From IMG/VR virus record IMGVR_UViG_3300009052_000020, positions 1 to 27,404 of that record: a stretch of 27,404 nt of DNA. One strand, 5' to 3'. Shown in pieces: positions 6,630-13,641 of this stretch; the stretch's first letter is position 1; every line of letters begins with the position of its first letter. A program made the position numbers and the translations under genes. The notes beneath the pieces were generated by a model that ran no database searches, was not told the DNA's origin, and was given only the letters and a program-made list of their open reading frames with translations. This DNA is from a virus.

Positions 6630-7703
6630 ATGAGTCTATTAGACAAACTAGTGAAAAACAGCACGATTAAAATGACGGCTCCTCTTATGGACTCTAAAGT
6701 TTACGGCAAAAAAGACATGGCACCTACACAGGTTCCAATGGTAAATGTCGCGTTATCAGGTAGAATTGATGGCGGTGTTGTTCCAGGCTTGCTAGTATTA
6801 GCAGGTCCTTCTAAGCACTTTAAATCAGCATTCGCATTGTTGATGGCTGGTGCTTATATGAAAGCAAATCCAGATGCTGTACTATTATTTTATGATGCAG
6901 AATTTGGTACACCTCAAGCTTACTTCGAATCTTTCGATATTGATATGGATCGTGTAGTACATACTCCAATTACAAATGTTGAAGAACTTAAGTTTGATAT
7001 CTCTCATCAGCTTGATCAAGTTGAAAAGGGTGAACAAGTTATCGTTGTTATTGACTCTGTTGGTAACTTAGCTTCTAAGAAAGAAGTAGATGACGCACTT
7101 GATGGTAAGTCAGTTGCAGATATGTCTCGAGCAAAAGCTCTTAAGTCTTTGTTTCGAATTGTTACGCCGCATCTTAATCTTAAAGATATTCCGCTCATTG
7201 CTGTTAACCACACATACAAAGAGATCGGTCTATATCCTAAAGATATTATTTCTGGCGGTACAGGCATTTATTATTCAGCAGATGCTATTTGGATTATCGG
7301 TCGCCAACAAGATAAAGTTGGTACAGAAATTCAAGGCTATCACTTCGTTATTAATATCGAAAAATCAAGACACGTTAAGGAAAAATCTAAGATTCCAATC
7401 TCAGTGTCATGGGATGGTGGTATTATGAAATGGTCGGGTCTAATGGATGTGGCTGAAAAAGGTGGCTATCTTAACAAGCCTAAAGTTGGATGGTATGAAG
7501 CTATTAATCCTGAAACTGGTGAAGTCATATCTGAAAAGCTTATGCGTGCCAAAGAAGTTAACGATAATAAAGAGTTTTGGCTAAAAATGTTTGAAGAAAC
7601 TAATTTTGCTTCTTACATCAAGAGTCACTTTACAATCGGAGCTGGTGGTTCGATCATGAGAAACGATGACGACGAAGTTATTGAAGAGACCTCAGTCGAA
7701 TAA
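6630..7703 (+). CDS. uvsX: UvsX, RecA-like recombinase
   Basis: UvsX forms filaments on single-stranded DNA and drives strand exchange and recombination-dependent replication. The 357-residue protein carries Walker A G-P-S-K-H-F-K-S (59-66), a conserved F-Y-D-A-E-F-G segment (around residue 92), Walker B V-I-V-V-I-D-S-V-G (around 137), and the loop A-V-N-H-T-Y-K. The acidic C-terminus (D-D-D-E) is typical. Length is near the T4 protein (391). It lies behind gp32 in the same operon and is followed by a hairpin. Confidence 0.95.
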   Translation: MSLLDKLVKNSTIKMTAPLMDSKVYGKKDMAPTQVPMVNVALSGRIDGGVVPGLLVLAGPSKHFKSAFALLMAGAYMKANPDAVLLFYDAEFGTPQAYFESFDIDMDRVVHTPITNVEELKFDISHQLDQVEKGEQVIVVIDSVGNLASKKEVDDALDGKSVADMSRAKALKSLFRIVTPHLNLKDIPLIAVNHTYKEIGLYPKDIISGGTGIYYSADAIWIIGRQQDKVGTEIQGYHFVINIEKSRHVKEKSKIPISVSWDGGIMKWSGLMDVAEKGGYLNKPKVGWYEAINPETGEVISEKLMRAKEVNDNKEFWLKMFEETNFASYIKSHFTIGAGGSIMRNDDDEVIEETSVE

Positions 7704-7705
7704 GG

Positions 7706-7769
7706 TTGACATTTTCAACTTAATGTTTTACTATAAATTTGTGGCGGGTAATTATGTTGCTCGCCACAA
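7706..7769 (+). promoter_or_regulatory. Promoter and leader hairpin before the helicase gene
   Basis: TTGACA (7706-7711), a 17-base spacer and TACTAT (7729-7734) make a plausible sigma70 promoter starting three bases after the uvsX stop. Right behind it TTGTGGCGGG (7739-7748) pairs with CTCGCCACAA (7760-7769), 10 bp with one G-U and an 11-base loop. No T-run follows the hairpin, so it is more likely a leader structure or weak terminator than a strong terminator. Confidence 0.5.
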
Positions 7770-7796
7770 TTCAACTTAGAATTCTGGGAATATATA

Positions 7797-9227
7797 ATGA
7801 TCGAAGCAACAGTACTATCTAATCTGATATTTAATGAAGACTACTTTAGAAAAGTATATCCTTATATTAAAACAGATTACTTTGAAGACCACAATCTTCA
7901 AAAGATATTCAACACTTACTCCGAGTATGTAGATGAATATCGTGATCCTCCATCAATAGAGGTTCTAAAATTACAACTTGATAAAAAGAAAGATATGAAC
8001 GAGGATACGTATAAAAACGTAATGTCCTCTGTAGATACACTAAAAGTTGATGAGAAAACAGACTTTGATTGGCTAGTTAAAGAAACTGAGAAGTTTTGCC
8101 AAGATAGAGATCTATACAATGCAATCCGTAAAGCAATCTTAGTTGTTGATGGATCAGAAACTGAATTAAGTAAAGACGGTTTACCAGCGCTACTTCAGGA
8201 CTCATTAGGTATAAGCTTTGATACAAGTGTAGGCCATGATTTTCTTGAAGACTATGAAGCACGTTATGACTTCTATCACAAGAAAGAAGAGCGTATTCCT
8301 TTTGATATAGATATTATGAATAAGATTACGAAGGGTGGTTTGCCTCGTAAATCAATGACAGTTCTTTTGGCTACAACTGGTGGCGGTAAATCTTTAGTTA
8401 AATGCCATGCCGCAGCAGCAGCTTTACTTCATGGTAAAAACGTATTATATATTACTATGGAAATGGCTGAAGAACGTATTTCAGAACGCATAGATGCTAA
8501 TATGCTTAATGTTACTATTGATGAAGTAGCTGAAATGCCACGCGATGTATACTACAAACGTATGGAACGCATCAAAGGCAAATCAACTGGCAAGTTAGTT
8601 GTTAAAGAATTCCCAACAGGTTCTGCACACGTAGGTCACTTTCGTCATCTCTTAACAGAGCTACGAATGAAACGTAACTTCAAACCAGATATTATTATGA
8701 TTGATTATCTAAACATATGTGCATCAGCTCGTGTCAAAGGTGCTGCTGCAGCTAATTCATATACATTAGTTAAGTCAATTGCAGAGGAGGTACGTGGTCT
8801 TGCGATGGAATACAATTGTGCTGTTATTACTTCGTCTCAATTTAATCGTGACGGGTACGGGAATACTGACGTTGATCTTACTAATACTTCTGAAAGTATG
8901 GGAATAACACATACTGCTGATTGCATATTAGGTCTAATTACAACAGAAGAATTAGATAATCTAGGCCAGCTTATGATTAAACAATTAAAGAATAGATGGG
9001 GTGATTTAAGTTACTATCGTAGATTTGTTGTAGGTATTGATAGAGCTAAGATGCAACTATACGATCTTGAAGATGGAGCACAAAATTTAAGTCAAGCTCC
9101 AGCAGTTGCTAATACAATGCCAAGACCTTCCGTTTCTTTTAGTGATGATAATGGTCCAGTATTTGATAAAGGTCCACTTGGCAGAGTTGATAAGAAATCA
9201 TTGTTCGGTGCAGGAGGGATTTCATGA
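7797..9227 (+). CDS. 41: gp41-like replicative DNA helicase (DnaB family)
   Basis: This 476-residue protein is the 5'-3' helicase of the T4-type replisome. The N-terminal third is helical (primase/loader interaction). The RecA-like motor follows with Walker A T-T-G-G-G-K-S (193-199), Y-I-T-M-E-M-A-E-E (around 222-230), Walker B I-I-M-I-D-Y-L-N (about 299-306), T-S-S-Q-F-N-R (around 348) and the C-terminal K-N-R-W-G segment. Length matches T4 gp41 (475). Its partners gp59 and gp61 are encoded at 4696 and 23597. The next gene starts inside its stop as ATGA. Confidence 0.94.
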   Translation: MIEATVLSNLIFNEDYFRKVYPYIKTDYFEDHNLQKIFNTYSEYVDEYRDPPSIEVLKLQLDKKKDMNEDTYKNVMSSVDTLKVDEKTDFDWLVKETEKFCQDRDLYNAIRKAILVVDGSETELSKDGLPALLQDSLGISFDTSVGHDFLEDYEARYDFYHKKEERIPFDIDIMNKITKGGLPRKSMTVLLATTGGGKSLVKCHAAAAALLHGKNVLYITMEMAEERISERIDANMLNVTIDEVAEMPRDVYYKRMERIKGKSTGKLVVKEFPTGSAHVGHFRHLLTELRMKRNFKPDIIMIDYLNICASARVKGAAAANSYTLVKSIAEEVRGLAMEYNCAVITSSQFNRDGYGNTDVDLTNTSESMGITHTADCILGLITTEELDNLGQLMIKQLKNRWGDLSYYRRFVVGIDRAKMQLYDLEDGAQNLSQAPAVANTMPRPSVSFSDDNGPVFDKGPLGRVDKKSLFGAGGIS

Positions 9228-9418
9228 GTTACGTAGTGTTTACTTCATTGAAGAATAAAAAGAAATACGATATCGTAGAAACAAAATGGAATACAAGAAT
9301 TGAATTAAGAATTGCTAAGAACGAAGCAAACAAGTTAGCTCGTAGACTTAATCTTGGTAATGGGTTTGGTTCTGGTCCTGTACCAGCTTTCTTCTGCATA
9401 AAAACATCAAACGCGTGA
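9224..9418 (+). CDS. Small protein of unknown function (64 aa)
   Basis: It starts in an ATGA overlap with the helicase stop, preceded by GGAGGG, so it is translated with gp41. The sequence is basic, with an N-terminal beta strand (S-Y-V-V-F-T-S), a helix rich in Arg/Lys/Ala (residues 25-42) and a C-terminal F-F-C-I-K. No family is recognised. Confidence 0.65.
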   Translation: MSYVVFTSLKNKKKYDIVETKWNTRIELRIAKNEANKLARRLNLGNGFGSGPVPAFFCIKTSNA

Positions 9419-9609
9419 TGAAAAAGATAGTTCTTGTAAGAAATCGCATGTTGCTTTCTGCTTTGTTGAAAGCGTTAATTCGTTATATGAACTATCAAGA
9501 AAAAACTAAAAAATATATTAACCCTAAATCTCAATGGTCCGGGGTTAATAATACAGAAGAAACTCTTATGCTTCAAGTTAAGAGAGTTTTAGAAAGACGA
9601 TTGGGTTAA
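9418..9609 (+). CDS. Small basic protein of unknown function (63 aa)
   Basis: The ATG at 9418 shares its A with the TGA of the upstream gene; a GTG one codon earlier (9415) is also possible. The protein is helical and basic, with L-L-S-A-L-L-K-A-L-I-R in the first third and L-Q-V-K-R-V-L-E-R-R-L-G at the end. It is the last gene of the gp41 operon and overlaps the convergent minus-strand gene by 4 bases. No family is recognised. Confidence 0.6.
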   Translation: MKKIVLVRNRMLLSALLKALIRYMNYQEKTKKYINPKSQWSGVNNTEETLMLQVKRVLERRLG

Positions 9610-9977
9610 GACGTGTAACCACTTTCTTTAGTGAGTTTCATAATGACGTGGAATGGTCCGTCGCCAATGATGCGTATATCTCTGCCTGAGTAAACATTGT
9701 CTACGAAACCTGTATATTCATGAGAACCAGAGTTAACAAAATAATAATGTCCGTGAGCAGTTGCGCCATCCCACCTAGATACATCTACGTGTTTGTTGAC
9801 TTTACAACCCCAAAATATTTCTTTAATTGTAACAGAAGCTGTACCCGAATCAAAAGTTTCGCCAGCAGCGGCAAGGTCTGATAGTGCAACATCAACAGTA
9901 TCGCCAGATGAGTCTGTTACGTATACTTTGATTACTGCTTCGTTCTGTGATCTTTTTAAATAATGAATACTAGACAT
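9606..9977 (-). CDS. Probable virion structural protein, only minus-strand gene
   Basis: The 123-residue protein starts at an ATG (9975-9977) with a GAGGTTGC ribosome site; a longer frame reaching 10112 has an atypical Cys-rich beginning and is rejected. The sequence is beta-rich (V-I-K-V-Y-V-T-D-S, T-V-D-V-A-L, A-S-V-T-I-K-E-I, H-Y-Y-F-V-N-S-G) and ends with F-H-V-I-M-K-L-T-K-E-S-G. Short beta proteins like this occur as structural or decoration proteins in marine T4-like phages, as far as I recall. An exact late promoter on its own strand (9998-10005) supports a late, virion role. The specific function is not known. Confidence 0.65.
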   Translation of the reverse strand: MSSIHYLKRSQNEAVIKVYVTDSSGDTVDVALSDLAAAGETFDSGTASVTIKEIFWGCKVNKHVDVSRWDGATAHGHYYFVNSGSHEYTGFVDNVYSGRDIRIIGDGPFHVIMKLTKESGYTS

Positions 9978-9997
9978 TGCAACCTCTTTTTTTATTT

Positions 9998-10005
9998 TAT
10001 TTATA
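9998..10005 (-). promoter_or_regulatory. T4-type late promoter, minus strand
   Basis: TATTTATA on the + strand reads TATAAATA on the minus strand, 20 bases upstream of the minus-strand ATG. It is the only late octamer on this strand in the window, and it serves the only minus-strand gene. Confidence 0.75.
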
Positions 10006-10043
10006 AAATGACAAACTGTCACATTTTCACTTGGTGCATAACC

Positions 10044-10064
10044 GCAATGCCAAATAGGGCATGC
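10044..10064. other. Hairpin between divergent genes
   Basis: GC-A-ATGCC (10044-10051) pairs with GGCATGC (10058-10064), with one bulged A and a 6-base AAATAG loop. It lies in the 155-base divergent intergenic region that must hold the promoter of the 10133 operon, which I could not place convincingly. It may be an operator or an upstream stop. Confidence 0.4.
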
Positions 10065-10132
10065 TAATTTACCAATTTCCTTAATAAATAAAATTGTAAA
10101 ACAGTTTAACACTTATTAGGAAAGGTACCAGA

Positions 10133-10408
10133 ATGGCACACACACTAAATAACGAATCATCTGCAGCATCAGTATTTGCATACAAAGTTGTAGTCTTCTT
10201 CGAAAAATTCGGCGCAGCAATGGCTAAGCGTAGAGAAGCACGAGCAACATTCAAAACCCTCCAAGGATTAACAGATCGCGAACTTAGCGACATTGGTATC
10301 AGTCGTGGAGACATTCGCTCGATCGCAAACGACACATGGGAAGATAATCGTAAACGCGATACTTTACCATATGCATCAACTAACTCTAACTTAAAAGGTT
10401 TTGTATAA
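10133..10408 (+). CDS. DUF1127 domain protein
   Basis: This 91-residue protein has an N-terminal amphipathic stretch, an Arg-rich helix (K-R-R-E-A-R-A-T-F) and the DUF1127 signature L-x-x-L-T-D-R-E-L-S-D-I-G-I-S-R-G-D-I-R (about residues 43-63). DUF1127 proteins are small, Arg-rich proteins common in alphaproteobacteria; some are reported to affect RNA turnover and nutrient metabolism. It heads an operon of small membrane and periplasmic proteins, with the stop and next ATG overlapping (TAATG). A gene derived from a host is likely. Confidence 0.83.
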   Translation: MAHTLNNESSAASVFAYKVVVFFEKFGAAMAKRREARATFKTLQGLTDRELSDIGISRGDIRSIANDTWEDNRKRDTLPYASTNSNLKGFV

Positions 10409-10596
10409 TGGAAATCGCAGGTGAACAACCAGTAAGAATGCCAAAATTTTTTAGATTATTAGCAAAAGGCTTAGTTGCTCTTGGAATGTTCTTATGGGCA
10501 TTTGGTGAGTCAGCAGGTAGAGCAAGAGCTGCAAGTGAATTATATCGTCAAGGATATGTAGAAGAAGCAAGAAGATTAATGTTGGAGAGTAAATAA
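10408..10596 (+). CDS. Small membrane protein (62 aa)
   Basis: It overlaps both neighbours by one base. Residues 14-34 form one hydrophobic helix ([18 protein letters not shown]) and the C-terminal half is a charged helix ([16 protein letters not shown]). The topology suggests a single-span protein with a cytoplasmic tail. No family is recognised. Coupling to the c-subunit gene hints at a joint role in the membrane. Confidence 0.7.
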   Translation: MEIAGEQPVRMPKFFRLLAKGLVALGMFLWAFGESAGRARAASELYRQGYVEEARRLMLESK

Positions 10597-10817
10597 TGAC
10601 TGGTGATATAGCAACAATGGGCGCATTAATTGGCGCAGGGTTAGCAACATTTGGTATGGGTGGCGCAGCCATCGCAGTAGGAATGATTGTTGGTAGTGTA
10701 CTTAAAGTAATGCCTAAGAAGCCGGATACTGGTACAATGTTTGTAGGAGTCGCATTTGCAGAAGCATTAGGAATCTTTGCATTCTTAGTAGCATTATTAT
10801 TAATGTTTGCGATCTAA
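10596..10817 (+). CDS. F0 ATP synthase subunit c homologue
   Basis: Subunit c forms the proton- or sodium-driven rotor ring of F-type ATP synthase. The 73-residue protein is the right size and has the two-helix hairpin: helix 1 is Gly/Ala-rich ([18 protein letters not shown]), then a polar loop (M-P-K-K-P-D-T-G, replacing the usual R-Q/N-P), then helix 2 with [18 protein letters not shown]. Glu56 fits the essential ion-binding carboxylate. No other ATP synthase gene is present, so any rotor function would need the host enzyme; it might join, replace or disturb the host c-ring. It is translationally coupled on both sides. Confidence 0.85.
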   Translation: MTGDIATMGALIGAGLATFGMGGAAIAVGMIVGSVLKVMPKKPDTGTMFVGVAFAEALGIFAFLVALLLMFAI

Positions 10818-11038
10818 TGGTTGGTGAACAACACCTCGAGATCTCAGCGCAAGTAGTACAGAAATTAGGTTTCTATATGTTTGTGGTAATGACATCTCTA
10901 ATATTAATATGCATAGCATTTGGGTTTTATGCAGTGATTACTAAGTTTAAAGAACCCACATGGAAAGAAGCGTGTATCGCACAAGGCGGTGTACCAGTAC
11001 AGTTAGAAAAATCATACTTCGACTGTAAGAAGCTGTAA
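10817..11038 (+). CDS. Small membrane protein (73 aa)
   Basis: It starts within the c-subunit stop (TAATG). One long hydrophobic helix (about residues 17-42, F-Y-M-F-V-V-M-T-S-L-I-L-I-C-I-A-F-G-F-Y) is followed by a polar C-terminal part with two Cys (W-K-E-A-C and Y-F-D-C) that could form a disulfide if it faces the periplasm. No family is recognised. It could be an accessory of the c-subunit homologue. Confidence 0.7.
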   Translation: MVGEQHLEISAQVVQKLGFYMFVVMTSLILICIAFGFYAVITKFKEPTWKEACIAQGGVPVQLEKSYFDCKKL

Positions 11039-11053
11039 CAAAGAGGAAACGTA

Positions 11054-11188
11054 ATGTTTAAACGATTTATGAAATTAATGGAATATAGAAGTTACTGCAT
11101 GAGTATTAAGCAGTTGAGAGAAATGGGTATGTATGATAAAGCTGATGAAATCTCAGAATTCAAACACAACATGTATAAAACAAGTTAG
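11054..11188 (+). CDS. Short basic protein (44 aa)
   Basis: An ATG follows AGAGGAAAC, a good ribosome site, 15 bases after the preceding stop. The 44-residue product is helical and rich in Met, Lys and Arg (M-F-K-R-F-M-K-L-M-E-Y-R ... I-K-Q-L-R-E-M-G-M-Y-D-K-A-D-E-I). The arrangement loosely recalls the C-terminal helix of DUF1127 proteins, but this is not enough for a family call. The pseudoazurin gene starts 8 bases later. Confidence 0.58.
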   Translation: MFKRFMKLMEYRSYCMSIKQLREMGMYDKADEISEFKHNMYKTS

Positions 11189-11196
11189 GATATAAT

Positions 11197-11625
11197 ATGA
11201 AAACACTTTATTTTTATTTAGCAGTCTTCGCCGCAGTATTTACAGTGAGCGCAGCAAACGCAGACGTAACAATCGAAATGTTAAACAAGCGCGACGATGG
11301 CGCTAAGATGGTTTACTCACAAGATATTACACGTATCGAAGTGGGTGAGATTATCACATGGATACCAACATCAAAAGGTCATAACGTAGAATTTATTGCA
11401 GGACCAGACGGATGGAAGTTGCCTAAGAAATCAAAATTAAATAAAGTAGTTGAGATGCAGTTCAATACACCTGGTGTATATTTGTATCAATGTTCACCAC
11501 ATAAAACAATGGGCATGATTGCTATTGTCGTTGTAGGTGATGGCGGAGATGGTTTATCTGTTCCAGGTAAAAAGATTAAAGGCAAGTCAAAGAAAAGACT
11601 TAAAGAAATAATGGCTGACCTATGA
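11197..11625 (+). CDS. Pseudoazurin-like blue copper protein
   Basis: Pseudoazurins are periplasmic type I copper electron carriers. The 142-residue protein has a signal peptide (residues 1-22, ending S-A-A-N-A). The mature part is a beta-sandwich with the full ligand set: His62 in K-G-H-N-V-E-F, Cys99 and His102 in Y-L-Y-Q-C-S-P-H, and Met107 in K-T-M-G-M. The Cys-to-Met gap of 8 equals that of classic pseudoazurins. A Lys-rich C-terminus follows. It closes the operon with the c-subunit homologue, so it likely acts in the host periplasm as an electron carrier. The copper site looks intact; the redox partner is unknown. Confidence 0.88.
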   Translation: MKTLYFYLAVFAAVFTVSAANADVTIEMLNKRDDGAKMVYSQDITRIEVGEIITWIPTSKGHNVEFIAGPDGWKLPKKSKLNKVVEMQFNTPGVYLYQCSPHKTMGMIAIVVVGDGGDGLSVPGKKIKGKSKKRLKEIMADL

Positions 11626-11684
11626 TCGATCCAGACCACACTTACGTAAAGCCTAAAGGTGAGAAGAAAAAAGGCGGAAAGTAA
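11622..11684 (+). CDS. Possible 20-residue peptide overlapping the pseudoazurin stop
   Basis: ATG at 11622 overlaps the TGA of pseudoazurin (ATGA) and opens 20 codons ending G-E-K-K-K-G-G-K. The coupling geometry is the same as elsewhere in this operon, but length and composition alone cannot show that it is made. Confidence 0.33.
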   Translation: MIDPDHTYVKPKGEKKKGGK

Positions 11685-11700
11685 TAACTTTATAAATCCG

Positions 11701-11708
11701 TATAAATA
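11701..11708 (+). promoter_or_regulatory. T4-type late promoter of the glycan cassette
   Basis: Exact TATAAATA, 51 bases before the methyltransferase ATG. The expected start (about 11713) falls on the first bases of the hairpin at 11712, so the late transcript would begin with a stem-loop. Confidence 0.7.
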
Positions 11709-11711
11709 AAG

Positions 11712-11740
11712 GGTAGGCATTAAGTTGTCTACCTTTTTTT
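11712..11740 (+). terminator. Terminator of the pseudoazurin operon
   Basis: GGTAGGCA (11712-11719) pairs with TGTCTACC (11726-11733), 8 bp with one G-U and a 6-base loop, followed by seven Ts (11734-11740). It is a clear intrinsic terminator in shape, placed downstream of a late promoter rather than upstream of it. Confidence 0.8.
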
Positions 11741-11759
11741 GATTCAACGGAGAAATATT

Positions 11760-12323
11760 ATGGGAAGAATACGTGATAGAGGTAATGATGGCGGTAATGT
11801 TTATAGGTGGCAAACATTAGCAAGATTCGTAAATACTAACGGTTGGAGAAGAGGCGCAGAACTAGGAGTTCACGATGGCGTTAACTACAAATATTTAATT
11901 AATAATTGTCCGAATTTACATTTAATCGGTGTAGATTTATACGAGCCACAACCAGAAAATAATGGTCCAGAAAAGTGGACTCCAGGCGAACATGGTCATG
12001 CTTGGAATCATAACGCATATTATGACGATATGAGAGAATTTTCAATAAAACACCCAGATAGAACTGATATAATTAAAGACTATACCACAGAAGCTGCTAA
12101 GACGGTTTATGATGGTTCATTAGATTTTGTATTCATCGATGCTGATCATGGATATGAAGGTTGTTTGCGTGATATTAAAGCGTGGGATAGTAAAGTACGA
12201 GAAGGTGGTATTGTATTTGGACATGATATTCATTTCCCTACTGTACAAAAAGCAGTTACAGAATTTTACGGTGAAAACTCTTGGAACGTTGAAGATGATT
12301 TTATTTGGTGGGTGCAAAAGTGA
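11760..12323 (+). CDS. SAM-dependent methyltransferase (class I)
   Basis: The ATG at 11760, behind ACGGAGAAAT, gives a 187-residue protein; an upstream in-frame ATG at 11739 lies in the terminator T-run and is rejected. Motif I is A-E-L-G-V-H-D-G (33-40), an acidic strand end I-G-V-D (56-59) fits SAM ribose binding, and F-V-F-I-D-A-D-H-G-Y-E-G (123-134) matches small sugar- or lipid-type methyltransferases (Methyltransf_24-like). The next gene starts at a GTG overlapping its stop. In a cassette with glycosyltransferases and a sulfotransferase it probably methylates a glycan. Confidence 0.8.
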   Translation: MGRIRDRGNDGGNVYRWQTLARFVNTNGWRRGAELGVHDGVNYKYLINNCPNLHLIGVDLYEPQPENNGPEKWTPGEHGHAWNHNAYYDDMREFSIKHPDRTDIIKDYTTEAAKTVYDGSLDFVFIDADHGYEGCLRDIKAWDSKVREGGIVFGHDIHFPTVQKAVTEFYGENSWNVEDDFIWWVQK

Positions 12324-12970
12324 ATATTGAAAAGAAGCTGACACAGATTTGGATAGGACCTAAGCCTGCTCCGCTTACATGGATGCACACTTGGCGAGAT
12401 AAACATCCTGACTGGGAATATTCTATATTTGATGATAGTATGCTTCATAATCGTAAATGGCATAACCAACATTTAATTGATCGTTACTATGCAATGCAAA
12501 AGTGGCCAGGAGTATCAGACTTAATAAGATATGAATTGTTATATGAAAGAGGTGGCTTTTGGCCAGAAGCTGATATGACTTGCTTAGAAAATACTGATGA
12601 GTTGTTTACTTCACCAAAAGATCATGCTTATTCTTGTTATGAAAATGAAAAAGGAAGACAAAACTTTATTCAACCTATTATGGCATGTAATCCAGGTAAT
12701 GCTTTCGTAAAACATGTCATAGATACATTACATATATTAACACCAAACGAATTAAGCCCAGAACCTTTTAGATCAACTGGAAATCTATTCTTAGCTCGTC
12801 ATGTTCCGCATTGGATGCATCAACTTACAGTATGGCCCAGTCATTACTTCATTCCTTTGTTTTACATTGGCGGAGCTAAAAGATATGATGGACCTGATAA
12901 GGTTTATGCCGATCATAAATGGGGATCAACCGGCCATGCAAATAGTATAACATATGATAAGGGTTTATAA
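12320..12970 (+). CDS. GT32-like glycosyltransferase
   Basis: The GTG at 12320 overlaps the preceding stop (GTGA) and puts the conserved strand K-L-T-Q-I-W-I-G-P at residues 6-14, as in GT32/OCH1-type sugar transferases; an upstream GTG at 12305 is less likely. Further family features are W-R-D-K-H-P-D-W-E, S-D-L-I-R-Y-E-L-L-Y-E-R-G-G-F, and E83-A-D85 at the place of the usual D-x-D that binds the nucleotide sugar and metal. A His/Trp-rich segment follows. The product is 216 residues. Its acceptor is unknown; capsid, tail or host surface glycan are possible. Confidence 0.77.
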   Translation: MNIEKKLTQIWIGPKPAPLTWMHTWRDKHPDWEYSIFDDSMLHNRKWHNQHLIDRYYAMQKWPGVSDLIRYELLYERGGFWPEADMTCLENTDELFTSPKDHAYSCYENEKGRQNFIQPIMACNPGNAFVKHVIDTLHILTPNELSPEPFRSTGNLFLARHVPHWMHQLTVWPSHYFIPLFYIGGAKRYDGPDKVYADHKWGSTGHANSITYDKGL

Positions 12971-13641
12971 TGTACATATCTCACAAATATAAATTGATAT
13001 TTTTAAGATCTCCGAAAACCGCTAGTAGCAGCTTATCAGAGTTTTTTATTAAAAACATTCCCGATCCTGATGCTATATACACGCCAGTAGAAGATAGTAA
13101 TATAAAAGGAACATTGAGTCAGGATATTATTAATAGATATAAAACTCATTTCAAATTTTATCATTTTACTTTGCAAGATATAATTGATAATAATATTATT
13201 ACGAAAGAACAGGCATTATCATATCGTTCTATTTGTGTTATAAGAGATCCAGTCGATAGACAAAAAAGTTTTTACTACTTTTATAAAAAATGGAAACAAC
13301 CTGGTTCTCAAGCGAGCATTGAACAATACAACGATTGGACATCAAACGGTCCTTTTATAGGTGAACCTAACTCTGGTATATTACAATCATCTTTTTTAAA
13401 AATCGATAACAAAATTGTAGGAGAGTATTGGTTGTATCAAAACTTTCATAATGATTTAAGTCAATTAATGCGAGAATTAGACTTATCGGTAACACATATG
13501 TTACCACAGCATAAGACAGACTTTAGAAAAAACAGAGATAACGAAATAAAGTTTAACGAGTTTGCCACTGATAATTTAAACAAATTCTTTGGTTCAGATG
13601 TTAAGTTGTATAATGAATTATTAGAAGAGACTTATGTATGA
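12970..13641 (+). CDS. Sulfotransferase family protein
   Basis: Sulfotransferases move sulfate from PAPS to hydroxyls of sugars or other acceptors. The 223-residue protein starts with a strand leading into the 5'-phosphosulfate-binding loop F-L-R-S-P-K-T-A-S-S-S-L (11-22). The second hallmark, the 3'-phosphate site V-I-R-D-P-V-D-R-Q-K-S (90-100), is also present. The rest is helical with many aromatic residues. It overlaps the neighbours by 1 and 4 bases. Together with the methyltransferase and two glycosyltransferases it suggests a sulfated glycan product. The PAPS source would be the host. Confidence 0.77.
   Translation: MYISHKYKLIFLRSPKTASSSLSEFFIKNIPDPDAIYTPVEDSNIKGTLSQDIINRYKTHFKFYHFTLQDIIDNNIITKEQALSYRSICVIRDPVDRQKSFYYFYKKWKQPGSQASIEQYNDWTSNGPFIGEPNSGILQSSFLKIDNKIVGEYWLYQNFHNDLSQLMRELDLSVTHMLPQHKTDFRKNRDNEIKFNEFATDNLNKFFGSDVKLYNELLEETYV

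Noticed and set aside
9978-10112. Longer start for the minus-strand gene (to 10112)
   Set aside because: The extra 45 residues are Cys-rich and of different character, and the late promoter at 9998 would lie inside the gene. The ATG at 9975-9977 has a ribosome site and gives a compact protein.
11739-11759. Upstream ATG for the methyltransferase
   Set aside because: It lies at the end of the terminator T-run, without a ribosome site; ATG 11760 follows ACGGAGAAAT.
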